Of a DNA stretch of 33,851 nucleotides, positions 1 to 8,736 are shown one piece after another (the first letter of the stretch is position 1; each line of letters opens with the position of its first letter). The DNA is from an uncultured Azospirillum sp. (GTDB lineage Bacteria > Pseudomonadota > Alphaproteobacteria > Azospirillales > Azospirillaceae), in assembly GCA_937960755.1 (NCBI GenBank), contig CALGOL010000473.1:1-33851 (forward strand), written 5' to 3'. The position numbers and the translations under genes are program-made. The notes under the pieces were generated by a model. The model ran no database searches, had not been told where the DNA came from, and was given only the letters and a program-made list of their open reading frames with translations.

Positions 1-1182
1 GATTCGACCGCTACGGGACGGCGTTACCGGCAACACGGCGGGGGTGACGGTGCGCCAGATGGAAAAGGCCCCGTTCAGGCCGTAATGATCGACCATCGAC
101 CAATCCGCGGCGGGAACAAGCCGGCAGTCGTCCGCCGTTTCGGCGCCGTTCAACGCCCAAGCCAACGCGCGGGCGTCCAGCGGGCAGGCGGGGGGAAGCT
201 CCGCCAACAAACGGCGGATCGACGGGTCGGCATGGTTATGACCGATGGAGGGTAGCGGCGTCAGCCGCACCCGCGCCGCCTTGTCCGCCTCCGTTGCGCC
301 GCGGCGCCCCTTAATCAGCGCCGCCGCTTCCGGCAGACGGGCGGTCGCCGCTTCCTGCACCAAGCGCACCAGTTCGGCGGCGGCGCAGAGCGGCCACGGG
401 GCGAAGCCGCCCTGCTCATTACGCAAATCAAACAGCAGCCGGCGGGGCGCTGCACCGTACGCCACCGGCGCGCCGTACGCTTTCGACGCGCGGGCGATGA
501 GCAATTTCTTGCCCGATTGCTGAAACTGCGTCCCCAATTCGGCGTGGCGGCGCTTTAAACTGACCAACGTTCCGGGCAGCGGGCGCAGCGGATCGCCGCT
601 TTTCCCCGGACGCCCCGGGCGCCGCACCGCGCCGGGATAGCTGTTGAGGCGGTCTTCGGCGGTCTGCATGTCGGTGATTTCCGCCCGCGCGCAGGCGGCG
701 TCAAGGCCCCAGCCCAGGGTGTGCAGCCGTTCCGCCAGCCGGGCGATTTCCGCAGCGTACGTCTGTTGCGCCGGGTCGGCGCCGTCGAAGCCCCAGACAT
801 ACAGCAACGGCGCGTCGCCCTGCACGATGCGGGCGCGGAAGGTTTTAGCGGCGCGAATCTCCCCGACTTTCCCCATGTCGCCGCCGACCGCGTCGAGGTC
901 GTTGTTGGGCACAAAGGCATTGATGGGGACGCCCGCACGTACGGCGGGGGCGGCGATGACCGGCGGGTCCAGGTTCTCCAGCCAGGAAAAAGCCGCGTCC
1001 TTGACCGCTTCATCCTCCGCCGTCCAGCGCCCGCCGTAGGCGCCGGCGACCAGCGCCTGAAACAGCCGCAGCGGCGCGGGCGGCCAATCCGCCGCGCCGT
1101 TATCGCGTACGCCGTGATAGCGCCCGGTCAACAGGCGGACTTCGACCACGAGCGCATGAGATGGGTGTTGCGCGCCGGACAT
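1..1182 (-). CDS. csb2: Csb2, type I-G Cas5/Cas6-like protein (5' part; runs off the left edge)
   Basis: Reading the minus strand from an ATG at 1182-1180 gives 394 open codons that leave the window at base 1, so the C-terminus is missing. A strong Shine-Dalgarno (AAGGAGG) sits five bases before this ATG and overlaps the csb1 stop region, which fixes the start. The N-terminus carries the Csb2 hallmark PPAPLRLFQALVAG (about residues 34-47). Near residue 305 is the second hallmark, PLPSIGH followed by ADPSIRR. The family (GSU0054/Csb2) is thought to combine Cas5 and Cas6 roles in type I-G Cascade, binding and processing crRNA. It follows csb1 after 16 bases and is the last visible gene of the cas operon. 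In known I-G loci cas4-cas1 and cas2 often follow, but here that would lie outside the window. Confidence 0.9.
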   Translation of the reverse strand, partial: MSGAQHPSHALVVEVRLLTGRYHGVRDNGAADWPPAPLRLFQALVAGAYGGRWTAEDEAVKDAAFSWLENLDPPVIAAPAVRAGVPINAFVPNNDLDAVGGDMGKVGEIRAAKTFRARIVQGDAPLLYVWGFDGADPAQQTYAAEIARLAERLHTLGWGLDAACARAEITDMQTAEDRLNSYPGAVRRPGRPGKSGDPLRPLPGTLVSLKRRHAELGTQFQQSGKKLLIARASKAYGAPVAYGAAPRRLLFDLRNEQGGFAPWPLCAAAELVRLVQEAATARLPEAAALIKGRRGATEADKAARVRLTPLPSIGHNHADPSIRRLLAELPPACPLDARALAWALNGAETADDCRLVPAADWSMVDHYGLNGAFSIWRTVTPAVLPVTPSRSGRI

Positions 1183-1198
1183 GCCGACCTCCTTCCGG

Positions 1199-2272
1199 TC
1201 AGTCCTTGGCTTTCAAATCCGCTTTCGCCTTGGCTTTATCAAACCGGGCCTCCCGGTTCTCGCCGACGCCGAACGCCGACGCCGTCCGTTCAGCGTAATC
1301 CAGCGCCATATCGGCGGTGAGCGCCGCCTTGCGCCGCGTTCCGTCGCGGTTCACCAACACCCAATCAGCCAGCGTATTGAAGTCGGGGGTCAAAAGGCAG
1401 CCTTGGCGTAAATAGCCGTCCAACGGTTCGGCGGCGGCGACCAGCGCCAGACCCAGAACATAGCGGCGCAGCGCTTGGCCGTTTTCCCCGTCCAATCGCC
1501 GCAGCGCCGTCAAATTGACGGTGACGTCGCGGGTGACGCCGCCATGGGCGATGATCCCGCCCGGATCGTCAGTGGACGGCACATGCACGAAACCGCGCTG
1601 CGCCAAGGGGCTTTTTGAATTGCCTTCAGCCTTTTTCTTTTCATCGTCGGTGAACACCGCCAGCGCGGCGTAATCCACCGGCGGGCCGTACTGCGCCGAC
1701 CGTTTCAGCACGCTGACGTTCCACGCCCGCACCACCGACTGCACGATGCGCGGCAGTTTGGCGTGGGTGTCGCGACTGTCCCACGCGCCGAACACCAGGG
1801 AGGTCGGGGCGAGCTTGGCGATGGGCGCGGCGTCGCCGTGATCCAAAAACGCTTTAAACGCCGCCTTGGCGTCGTCGGCCAGATCGGAGGCGCGAATGAT
1901 CGCGTCCCCCAGCCGGTGCCCGGCGGACATAATGGACACCCGATCCGGCCGCCCGCCGTCCACCACAATCTCCACCTGCGGGACCAGCTTCGCCAACGGG
2001 TTCGGGCTGCGTCCTTCCGCCGCCTTGATAAAGATCGGCTCCATACGGTTGGCCTGCGAGCCGACGCTGTCGATCAGCGCGGTTTTCGTGCCGTCCGCCA
2101 ACTCGTCGATGCAATAGGGGTGCTTGTCAGAGGCGTAGGTGGGGGGGAAAATCACCCCGCCGTCGCCTTCCGCCGGCGTCAGCTTTTGTTTCAGCGTCAG
2201 GGCGACCGGGCCGCGCAGGTCGTCGGCCCAGGCGTCGATTATTTCATGGGTCAAAGCTACGGCCTCGGTCAT
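1199..2272 (-). CDS. csb1: Csb1, type I-G Cas7 backbone protein (GSU0053 family)
   Basis: A 357-residue protein recognised as Csb1, the Cas7-like backbone subunit that coats the crRNA in type I-G Cascade. Features seen: the RMEPIF stretch near residue 76, the segment GHRLGDAIIRASDL around residues 118-131 and the signature TSLVFGAWDSRDTHAKLPR with IVQSVVRAWNV just after it (about 156-186). These are the conserved blocks of the GSU0053 family. Its ATG overlaps the cas8 stop as ATGA (2272-2269), so translation is coupled, and it is followed by csb2. Length is usual for the family. No missing block was seen, so it is probably functional. Confidence 0.92.
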   Translation of the reverse strand: MTEAVALTHEIIDAWADDLRGPVALTLKQKLTPAEGDGGVIFPPTYASDKHPYCIDELADGTKTALIDSVGSQANRMEPIFIKAAEGRSPNPLAKLVPQVEIVVDGGRPDRVSIMSAGHRLGDAIIRASDLADDAKAAFKAFLDHGDAAPIAKLAPTSLVFGAWDSRDTHAKLPRIVQSVVRAWNVSVLKRSAQYGPPVDYAALAVFTDDEKKKAEGNSKSPLAQRGFVHVPSTDDPGGIIAHGGVTRDVTVNLTALRRLDGENGQALRRYVLGLALVAAAEPLDGYLRQGCLLTPDFNTLADWVLVNRDGTRRKAALTADMALDYAERTASAFGVGENREARFDKAKAKADLKAKD

Positions 2273-3174
2273 CGCCGTTCATCCTCTTGGTTGGAAACTT
2301 CAAGGGCGTTGATGATGCAGCGGGCTTGGCCTTCCTTGCTGGGCCAGCCGAGCGTCATCGAGAAAATCCGTATCGGACCGCAAACCGCCTGCGCCCCCAA
2401 AACCGCGCGGGCCAATGCAGGGGGCAGCATCACGTCGCTGACGCCGTAACGGTAATGCAGTTTGTTTTCCAGCCGCCGGGGCCTCGCATGCTCCAGCCCC
2501 GCCGCCGCCAGCAACTCCACCAGCGGATAGCCCTGCATCGTCATCGTGGATTTGTGATCGTTGGGCGAAAAGCCCAAATCCATCGGCACGTAATCCCGCC
2601 GCCAATCAAACCGAAAGCTGCTGGTCTGCGGCGCGGTGAAGGCGAAGGGATCAGTCGCCACGACCGTCAGCGCGTTGTCGCCCAGCCTGCTGATCGGATC
2701 CAGCGCGTCGCGGGCCAGCGCCGCGCCGGAATAGCCGCCCGCCCCGGCCCAGAATTTCACGTTATCGCGTCCGATGTGTCTGCCGTCGGCCCAATGCCCC
2801 AGCGGCAGGGCGACGGCGCCGCGGCGCAATTCCGCCGGCAAAGCTGCGGGGGTTTTCGGCGGCGGACAAGGATAGACGCCCGCGTCGCCATAGGGCGCAG
2901 TGGCGACGCCCTTTTCTTCCGCCCGCAATTCCGACCCGTTGGGGGCCAGGGCCACCGCTTCCGCCCCGTGCAAAAAGCGCAAAATCTCCAGCACCGGGTC
3001 GGCGACGTCCGTCACGTCAAGGCGGAATTGCGCCTGCGTCGCCCCGGCTTCCCAGCAATAGCCGCCCGTCACCTCGGCCCCGGCGAACAAAATCTCCGCC
3101 GCCTCCATCAATCCCAGACAGGCGAAAACCTGTCCCGGATTGCGTAAATCCACCGGAATCCGCGCCTCAGCCAT
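2269..3174 (-). CDS. Cas8-like large subunit of type I-G Cascade (GSU0052/Cas8u2 type)
   Basis: A 301-residue protein starting MAEARIPVDLRNPGQVFACL. This N-terminus (IPVDLxNPGQVFACLG followed by EAAEILFAG) is characteristic of the small Cas8-type subunit of I-U/I-G systems, the GSU0052-like version rather than the larger Csx17 version. The open frame extends further upstream, but that extension lies wholly inside cas3 in another frame. The ATG at 3174 overlaps the cas3 end by eight bases (ATGGCTGA), so I chose it. It sits between cas3 and csb1, as in known loci. Expected role: target recognition and Cas3 recruitment within Cascade. Assignment rests on the N-terminal motif and gene order. Confidence 0.85.
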   Translation of the reverse strand: MAEARIPVDLRNPGQVFACLGLMEAAEILFAGAEVTGGYCWEAGATQAQFRLDVTDVADPVLEILRFLHGAEAVALAPNGSELRAEEKGVATAPYGDAGVYPCPPPKTPAALPAELRRGAVALPLGHWADGRHIGRDNVKFWAGAGGYSGAALARDALDPISRLGDNALTVVATDPFAFTAPQTSSFRFDWRRDYVPMDLGFSPNDHKSTMTMQGYPLVELLAAAGLEHARPRRLENKLHYRYGVSDVMLPPALARAVLGAQAVCGPIRIFSMTLGWPSKEGQARCIINALEVSNQEDERR

Positions 3175-5707
3175 GGTCGTCGCCCCTGTCCCACTTGCGG
3201 GAGGCCTGCTGATCGGCGGCGCGCAGCATCGCTTCCCACCACGCCAGCCCCCACGGCCCCAGCGCCTTTTGCAGCCGAGCGAAACGTAAGGCCGCTTCCG
3301 CCGCCCGCGCGTCGCTCTCGCCGGGCCGGCGGTCCGGGTCATAGGCATGGATCACCGGGCGGGCGTAACCGTGGTGCGCCGCCGTCAGATGCAGGACCAG
3401 ATCACGGTCGAACGCCGGCAGCCTCGCCAGTTCGCCATCTTTTTCCCCGTCAGCCAGCGAGCCGAATTCGTGACGGTAGCCGTTGAGCGCCCGCGGGTCG
3501 CCGCCGCCCGTGGTCTTGGCGTAGGGCCGCCCGGTCTTGGGCGCGTTCATCGCGTCTTGCCAGATTTTACGATTCTTACCTAGATCGTGCAGGCGGCCGG
3601 CGATTTTTAAAACGGCGGCTTGCCGCGCCGTCAGCTCCAGCCGACACGCTAGTTCCGCTGCTTCGCTCTCAACGTCGGCCAGATGCTCGGCCAAGCCCTG
3701 CTCCCGCCGTCCGACCGCCGGGTCGCCGCGCCGTTCCCCACCGGGCGCGCGGGCGACATAGACCGTCAGCACCTTGTTTTCTTCCACGTCGAGGGCGAAG
3801 CGGCGGACCGGGCGCCAGTCGGAGTCGACGTCGGGGGCAGGGGCGGGGGCAGGGGCCGGCTCCCCCGACACGACGAACCGCCAATCGACGTCTTCCCAAG
3901 TCCCGTCGTCGAGGCAGCCGGGATGCGCCGCCGCGTCGGCTTTGGCGTCAAGATGCCCTTCCGTCCCCAATCCGCCCAGCGCGCGGGCGACGACGACCAC
4001 CTCGCCCGGCGCGATGATCTTTTCTTTGGTTTTCGCCAGTTGGTTCAGCGTCAACGCCCGGCGAAAACTGCGGTCGGGACCGAGGATGAGCACCGTCCGC
4101 TGGTCGGCGCCGTCTCGCTCCGCCAACGCCTTCGCCCGCTTGCGCAAGGTTTCTTCAATGCGCTTGACCGGCGCCTCCAGCATTTCGCGCAATTGCGGCG
4201 GGGCGGCGGCGAAGTATTCCGTCACCTCGCCCGGCGCCGGTTGATCGGCGCCCTCCCGCCACGGCAGCCGATGTCGCCAGAACACCGTCGCCTGCGGCTC
4301 CTCCTCCTCTTCCCAGCCGCGGAAGAATGGGCGCGGGTCGGGGCGGCCGGGATGATCGGGCAGGGCGGTCATCGCCAATGCCTCCAGATCGGCGCGGCGC
4401 AGCCGCGGGCGCAACGGCTCCGGTGTCGTCGCCGCGTCGATCAACTGCGGATGCGACGCCCGCAAATCCCGCCAGGCGCGCGGCGAAGCGTCGCCGTCCG
4501 GCAACGCTTTGAGCGGCGCTAAAAGAGTTGCAAGGTTTTCCTGTTCAGCGGCCGCGACAAGGCGGATTTCCGCGGTCCGTCCGCCGGACCGGTTGACCCG
4601 CCCCAGCCGTTGGATCATCCGCTCAACCTCCACCAGGTCGCCCGCCATGTGGTCGGCGTCGAGGTCCACGCCTACTTCCCCCGCCGCGGTGGCGACCAGA
4701 AAGGCCGGCTTGTCCCGAATCGCGAGCGGGGCGTCGTCGCGGATGAAGCCCAGCTCTTTCAGTTGGTTGAATATCTGTTCGCGTTCATTGACCCGCCGTT
4801 CGCCGGTCAGCAGCGTGCAATCTCCGGTTTTCGCCAGTTTTTCGGCGATTTTCACTGCGTCTTCACGGGAATGGACAAAGACGACGATGCGGGCGCCGGG
4901 GTGCTGCGCCGCCAACTCCTGGGCCTCTTCGGCCAGACGGGCGGAAAGGCCTTTTTTCGCGCAAGCCTCCTCCACCACACTCAGGCGCTTTTGCGCCGTG
5001 AAGCGCTTTTTGATCCACGGGTCGTCAAGGTCTTGATCGGTCAGGCGAAACGCGCCGGCATGATCCCCCCGTCCGGTGGCCGACAGGCTGAGCAGCCGCA
5101 CCGGCTTGACGGGGAAGTCCGCCGCCGCCGCGCCCTTGAGCGCCGGGTCGTCGCCCGCCGCGGTCAAAAGCCCCTGAAAGGCCGGGCACAAATGCGCCTC
5201 GTCCAGCACGAACAGGCTGTCCGCCGCCAGCAACCCGGCGTGATAGGGCCGCATGCCGGCGGACGCGCCATAGCCGGAGAACAGCAACCGCGAACCAATC
5301 ATATCGACAGTGCCGACGATGATCGCCTCCCCCGCCGGGTCTTCCAGCCAGCGCCGGTTGTCCGGGCGCTTGCCGCGCAAGGTGGAGACGACCAGCCGGC
5401 CACCGGCCAGCGCCGCCGGTTTTTCGGCCATCTTTTCGGCCAACGTCGAAGCTTGGTCCACTACCGCCCGCCGGTCGACCACATAAACCAGCCGCCGTGG
5501 TAAGGTGGGGTTACGCCGCCGCGCCAGCAGCCACACCGCCATAACCGAGGTCTTGCCCAGGCCGGTAGGCAAGTCCAGCGCCGCAGGAACATCGCCTTTG
5601 ACAAAATTTTTGAACAGACGCAGCTGCCAAGAATTGGTATTATGTCCGGTTAACTCGGCAAATTCCCGTTTGAAATCGGCTTCATTCTCCTTTTTATCGA
5701 GAAGCAT
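3167..5707 (-). CDS. cas3: Cas3 helicase-nuclease, type I-G architecture (helicase then C-terminal HD)
   Basis: An 846-residue DNA helicase-nuclease that would degrade target DNA after Cascade binding. Domains in order: Walker A DLPTGLGKT (residues 45-53), Walker B/DEAH box DEAH (169-172), motif III SAT (209-211) and motif VI QRLGRVNR (366-373). The HD nuclease motif GRLHDLGK is near residue 705, with a second metal-binding segment AAHHGY near 775. HD placed after the helicase is typical of the I-U/I-G Cas3 (GSU0051 type) and opposite to most Cas3 proteins. All motifs are intact. It is the first gene of the cas operon, and its 5' end faces the CRISPR array 230 bases away. Its 3' end overlaps cas8 by eight bases. 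Confidence 0.95.
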   Translation of the reverse strand: MLLDKKENEADFKREFAELTGHNTNSWQLRLFKNFVKGDVPAALDLPTGLGKTSVMAVWLLARRRNPTLPRRLVYVVDRRAVVDQASTLAEKMAEKPAALAGGRLVVSTLRGKRPDNRRWLEDPAGEAIIVGTVDMIGSRLLFSGYGASAGMRPYHAGLLAADSLFVLDEAHLCPAFQGLLTAAGDDPALKGAAAADFPVKPVRLLSLSATGRGDHAGAFRLTDQDLDDPWIKKRFTAQKRLSVVEEACAKKGLSARLAEEAQELAAQHPGARIVVFVHSREDAVKIAEKLAKTGDCTLLTGERRVNEREQIFNQLKELGFIRDDAPLAIRDKPAFLVATAAGEVGVDLDADHMAGDLVEVERMIQRLGRVNRSGGRTAEIRLVAAAEQENLATLLAPLKALPDGDASPRAWRDLRASHPQLIDAATTPEPLRPRLRRADLEALAMTALPDHPGRPDPRPFFRGWEEEEEPQATVFWRHRLPWREGADQPAPGEVTEYFAAAPPQLREMLEAPVKRIEETLRKRAKALAERDGADQRTVLILGPDRSFRRALTLNQLAKTKEKIIAPGEVVVVARALGGLGTEGHLDAKADAAAHPGCLDDGTWEDVDWRFVVSGEPAPAPAPAPDVDSDWRPVRRFALDVEENKVLTVYVARAPGGERRGDPAVGRREQGLAEHLADVESEAAELACRLELTARQAAVLKIAGRLHDLGKNRKIWQDAMNAPKTGRPYAKTTGGGDPRALNGYRHEFGSLADGEKDGELARLPAFDRDLVLHLTAAHHGYARPVIHAYDPDRRPGESDARAAEAALRFARLQKALGPWGLAWWEAMLRAADQQASRKWDRGDDHG

Positions 5708-5936
5708 CAGGCATCCCCATCCATTTTCGCGCGTTCATTAGTAGCGCTTGGACAGGGCTCACGCAACCGCACTGAAAGCGATTGCCTTTAAACAAAAGTC
5801 GCGCTTCAGAATAGAAACTGTCCTATTTGTCAGCCTAGCATCGATAATTAATATTATGGAAATACTAAGAGCGGTTTTGGCTGTGTAAGGGACGTAAACG
5901 ACATTGGGGTTGATCGGACGACAGCCGTCAACCTTC
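5708..5936 (+). promoter_or_regulatory. AT-rich region between cas3 and the array; candidate array leader and cas promoter
   Basis: No gene is supported here. The stretch contains an AT-rich core at about 5820-5875 (a run of TAATTAATATTATG-like sequence). A six-base inverted repeat GGTTGA/TCAACC (5908-5913 with 5928-5933) ends three bases before the first repeat. The two identical repeats lie at this end of the array and the divergent ones at the other end. That is the usual sign of a leader-proximal end, so I infer that the array is transcribed rightward from here. The cas3 promoter must also lie in this stretch, on the other strand. Confidence 0.5.
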
Positions 5937-6333
5937 GTCTCAGCTACGAGGCCGCTGAAATGGCCAATGAACCTGCCGCTTGTCGAAGCCAATCGGCCCA
6001 AAACTCGCCGTCTCAGCTACGAGGCCGCTGAAATGGCCAATGAACCGGAGCGCGTTTCCGATGACCAGCTCGACATAGCGGTCTCAGCTACAACGCCGCT
6101 GAAATGGCGAATGAACCCTGAGACTGATCCTCTCGTCGTGAGTAGCTGATAGCCTCAGCTACAAGGCCGCTGAAATGGCCTATGAACCTTTGGACATCAA
6201 AAACCCCAGAAATGTTGAGTGTTGTCTCAGCTACGAGGCCGCTGAAATGGCAAACGAACCGTCTGAGGCTGGGTTAATCGGCTCAACGCTTATCCCGTCT
6301 CAGCTACAACGCCGCTGAAATGGCGATTGAACC
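5937..6333 (+). CRISPR. CRISPR array, six 37-base repeats and five 34-36-base spacers
   Basis: Repeats at 5937-5973, 6010-6046, 6081-6117, 6152-6188, 6224-6260 and 6297-6333. Spacers are 36, 34, 34, 35 and 36 bases. Each repeat begins GTCTCAGCTAC (GCCTCAGCTAC in the fourth) and ends with GAACC on the plus strand. Repeats 1 and 2 are identical and the others differ at 3-5 positions. Invariant parts are CAGCTAC, GCCGCTGAAATGGC and GAACC. The array lies between cas3 and the cas12m-like gene, so either system could use it. By eye I found no spacer matching elsewhere in the window. Direction is inferred from repeat decay. Confidence 0.95.
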
Positions 6334-6468
6334 TCTATAAACTCAAGCTCTTTGATTTTCAAGAACACTCGATGAGCATTTTGCGAATCTGTACGTACGC
6401 ACACAAAAACCATCATAACGCGTTGCACAGGTTTATGTAACACGTTGATTCAAAACAACCGCGAACCA

Positions 6469-8331
6469 TCAGGCGCCTTTCTGCTCACTTGGGGTTCGCG
6501 CCTCACGCCGACCGTTAGCCAATTTTGTCAACTTCTCCGTTTTTGCCGCCTCCCGGTCCTGTAATATTTGCCTGCGGGAAAACCAAAACTCGGCCACCGA
6601 ATTTTCATAATCAGCGTTGACGATCCGCCACGCCGACACTGCGCCGTTGCGCTTGCGATCAAGGATGGCCTGACAGTTCCGGCAGTTCAGCACCTGCAAG
6701 TCATCCTGCGAGGCGATTGTTTCACCGCCACAGACCGAGCATCGAGAGGTTTCACCTTTTAATTCCAGCACGGCAGTTCCGGTTTTGACAGCCGCCCAAC
6801 GAATCGCGCCTGTAAGCTCGGATATTGCAGCGACACATCGCCCTGATCGAGCTTTGCGACCGAGTTCGTTTTTTTCTCCGGTCACTTTATTGACCTTGAG
6901 CGCCGCCCCCTTAAGGTCCAGCGGCTCTATCGCAATCACATCAAAGCGACGCCCGAGGCCAATTGCGACTTCTCGGTAAAAATCCCGACGCGCGCATCTG
7001 GCGCGCCGGGCAATGTGCGTCGCCGCCTCCCAAGCCCGCCGATCATCTTTTCGCCACGACTCAAGCCATTCAGGGAGCGGCCCCGCCGCGGAAAGCAGAC
7101 GACATGTCCGATGAAGGCGATTAGCTGATATGTGCTGCGCCACTGTGCTGCGTAGCCTGCCGATCTCGCGAGCCGCCTCACTTTCCTCATCGGCAATCAA
7201 AATTTGTTTGATTCTGGGGACGATCTTATCCCGCTCAACATCACGAGACGCCTGGATATCAGCCGATCTCTGAAGGGCAGATTCGATTTGGGGGGGCAAC
7301 TGCAAGATGCTCGCGGCGGCATATTCGGCGCTCTCGGCAACACCCGCCACCCGCCGACCCTCTACGTCCGCAGACCACCCGAAATGCACAGTCGCCAAGC
7401 GACCCCGTTTACCGGCAGCGACATTAGCGCCGGCGACCGGATCAACAATCGCACTTGGCAGCGTCATCATAAGCTGGATCGCGAAGGAAAACTTATCGCC
7501 GGTTCGGCGACGCACCAGCCTTGCCAATCCAATCCGAGCGCTGTCCGGAATCGGCCGATGATATTGCCACGTTCCCGTGGCGTAAACACCGGCCTTGGCG
7601 GCGCCAAGCCGAAAACGAAACGGCGCATAGCATCGCCGTCCTATGCCGCGACCGGGCAAGTCCATGGACAATTCCCGATTCTGGCCGCCGATTATATTTG
7701 CCGCAGGCTGTCCGCCCGGCGATGTGAATTGCAGCGTAAGGCAATCCGCGTTGATTTCGGCCCCGATTGCGAAACGCGGCGCCCGACCGAAGGCCATTGA
7801 TTTTTTGAATGCGACCATCGCAGCGTCAAGAACTGCATTTGCGGTCCCCCAGCCAAGACCGGCATCAACTGCTGCACAGCGGAGCCTATAGGTCTGGCGG
7901 GATGAGCTCTTCCCGATGCGCGAATAGAATTGCTCCTGCAGAAAGGCCTTATGTTCAGATCGAACAGACTTTAAAGCTGTCGATAAAATTTTCCATTTCT
8001 CCCGTCGCTCACCAGCTATTCGCGACATTTCCGGCTCATCACCTGATACTTTCGCCGCGCTGAACTGCTCCGTAAGCGCTTCGATTCCGGTCTTAAGGTT
8101 ACGGACATCCGGAGGCGCACGATCCATCACATATGCATTCGCCGCAGATACAACTTCCCGAATTTCAGCAATAAGATCATTGTAAAGTCGGCGAGCCGCC
8201 ATGATTTGGTTCATGACTTCACTCAAGCAGTCCTTATCTAACCGCACGCCGAATTCATATACAACGATGTTTCCCGGCGGCAAATTAGCCGCCGCAATAT
8301 CAATTTTTTGATTATTACCATTAATTGTCAT
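6469..8331 (-). CDS. cas12m: Cas12m-like (type V-M/V-U1) CRISPR effector with substituted RuvC catalytic residues
   Basis: A 620-residue protein with the C-terminal layout of TnpB/Cas12 proteins: split RuvC and a Cys4 zinc ribbon. RuvC-I reads VHFGWS, then EGRRVAG (residues 315-330); the usual Asp is His316. RuvC-II reads VIAIEPLDL with Glu469 kept. The zinc ribbon is Cys531, Cys534, Cys550 and Cys553. RuvC-III reads LDRKRNGA, with Lys560 where D-x-N-A-A families have the catalytic Asp. As I recall the characterised Cas12m, it also has an H-x-GW RuvC-I motif; that family binds DNA and silences transcription without cleavage. Length is typical (about 600 residues). The start is supported by AAGGA eight bases before the ATG at 8331. 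The gene points toward the array. A stand-alone TnpB is less likely, given the array and the degenerate active site. Confidence 0.8.
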   Translation of the reverse strand: MTINGNNQKIDIAAANLPPGNIVVYEFGVRLDKDCLSEVMNQIMAARRLYNDLIAEIREVVSAANAYVMDRAPPDVRNLKTGIEALTEQFSAAKVSGDEPEMSRIAGERREKWKILSTALKSVRSEHKAFLQEQFYSRIGKSSSRQTYRLRCAAVDAGLGWGTANAVLDAAMVAFKKSMAFGRAPRFAIGAEINADCLTLQFTSPGGQPAANIIGGQNRELSMDLPGRGIGRRCYAPFRFRLGAAKAGVYATGTWQYHRPIPDSARIGLARLVRRRTGDKFSFAIQLMMTLPSAIVDPVAGANVAAGKRGRLATVHFGWSADVEGRRVAGVAESAEYAAASILQLPPQIESALQRSADIQASRDVERDKIVPRIKQILIADEESEAAREIGRLRSTVAQHISANRLHRTCRLLSAAGPLPEWLESWRKDDRRAWEAATHIARRARCARRDFYREVAIGLGRRFDVIAIEPLDLKGAALKVNKVTGEKNELGRKARSGRCVAAISELTGAIRWAAVKTGTAVLELKGETSRCSVCGGETIASQDDLQVLNCRNCQAILDRKRNGAVSAWRIVNADYENSVAEFWFSRRQILQDREAAKTEKLTKLANGRREARTPSEQKGA

Positions 8332-8736
8332 ATTCTTATCCTTGACTTATACTTCCATTCTCTATCAACGACACCATCTACACTAATACAATAGGCGCTT
8401 CCAAACTAACGCGCCACTTCGATAAATGCAGATTTTTTGCACTTTTCTCTGCGAAAGTCTGCGAATTAAATTCAATTGAATAATGAGCATCGACTTCCGT
8501 TTTGCGACGCCCCGTGCTACAAATGTGGCTCCACTGCGCCCACGTTTGAAGCTGAGCGCAAATTCCGGGTTGAGCGCAACGCCCATTCCGGACGACCAGC
8601 TGAGGTCGATAAACCCAGCGTCAACCGCCTGACAACCCGCCGGTTTTAAACCGGCATTCAATCAACCCCGTACGGGACACGTCGCTGTCCCGCCAGGGGA
8701 GGCGCGCGTTCCGCTTTTTACAGGAGCACGCGCACG
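8332..8736. other. Intergenic region between cas12m and the next gene; palindrome and structured leader
   Basis: No supported gene in these 405 bases. The left end is AT-rich and must hold the cas12m promoter (minus strand). At 8639-8655 is a perfect 17-base palindrome with arms GCCGGTTT/AAACCGGC around a central T. It is followed by the two-hairpin leader described at 8666-8714. The minus-strand open frame between 8383 and 8661 has no ribosome site or recognisable sequence. Confidence 0.5.
8666..8714 (+). promoter_or_regulatory. Two-hairpin 5' leader, copy 1
   Basis: Hairpin 1: GGGAC (8674-8678) pairs with GTCCC (8687-8691). Hairpin 2: GGGGA (8696-8700) opposite TTCC (8709-8712), weaker. 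A ribosome site (CAGGAG) and the ATG of the 8737 gene follow. Same layout as copies at 29515, 30164, 31985 and 32420. Confidence 0.55.

Noticed and set aside
245..1039. Open frames on the plus strand and a 152-codon minus-strand frame at 555-1013
   Set aside because: They lie inside csb2, whose reading frame has clear family motifs; GC-rich DNA produces such shadows.
2287..3147. 286-codon plus-strand frame opposite cas8
   Set aside because: Arg/Gln-rich composition without motifs, and fully antisense to a recognised cas gene.
5974..6296. Spacers matching genes in the window (self-targeting)
   Set aside because: Reading all five spacers and their complements against the window by eye gave no match.
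8383..8661. 92-codon minus-strand frame upstream of cas12m
   Set aside because: No ribosome site, no recognisable sequence, and it spans the palindrome at 8639-8655.
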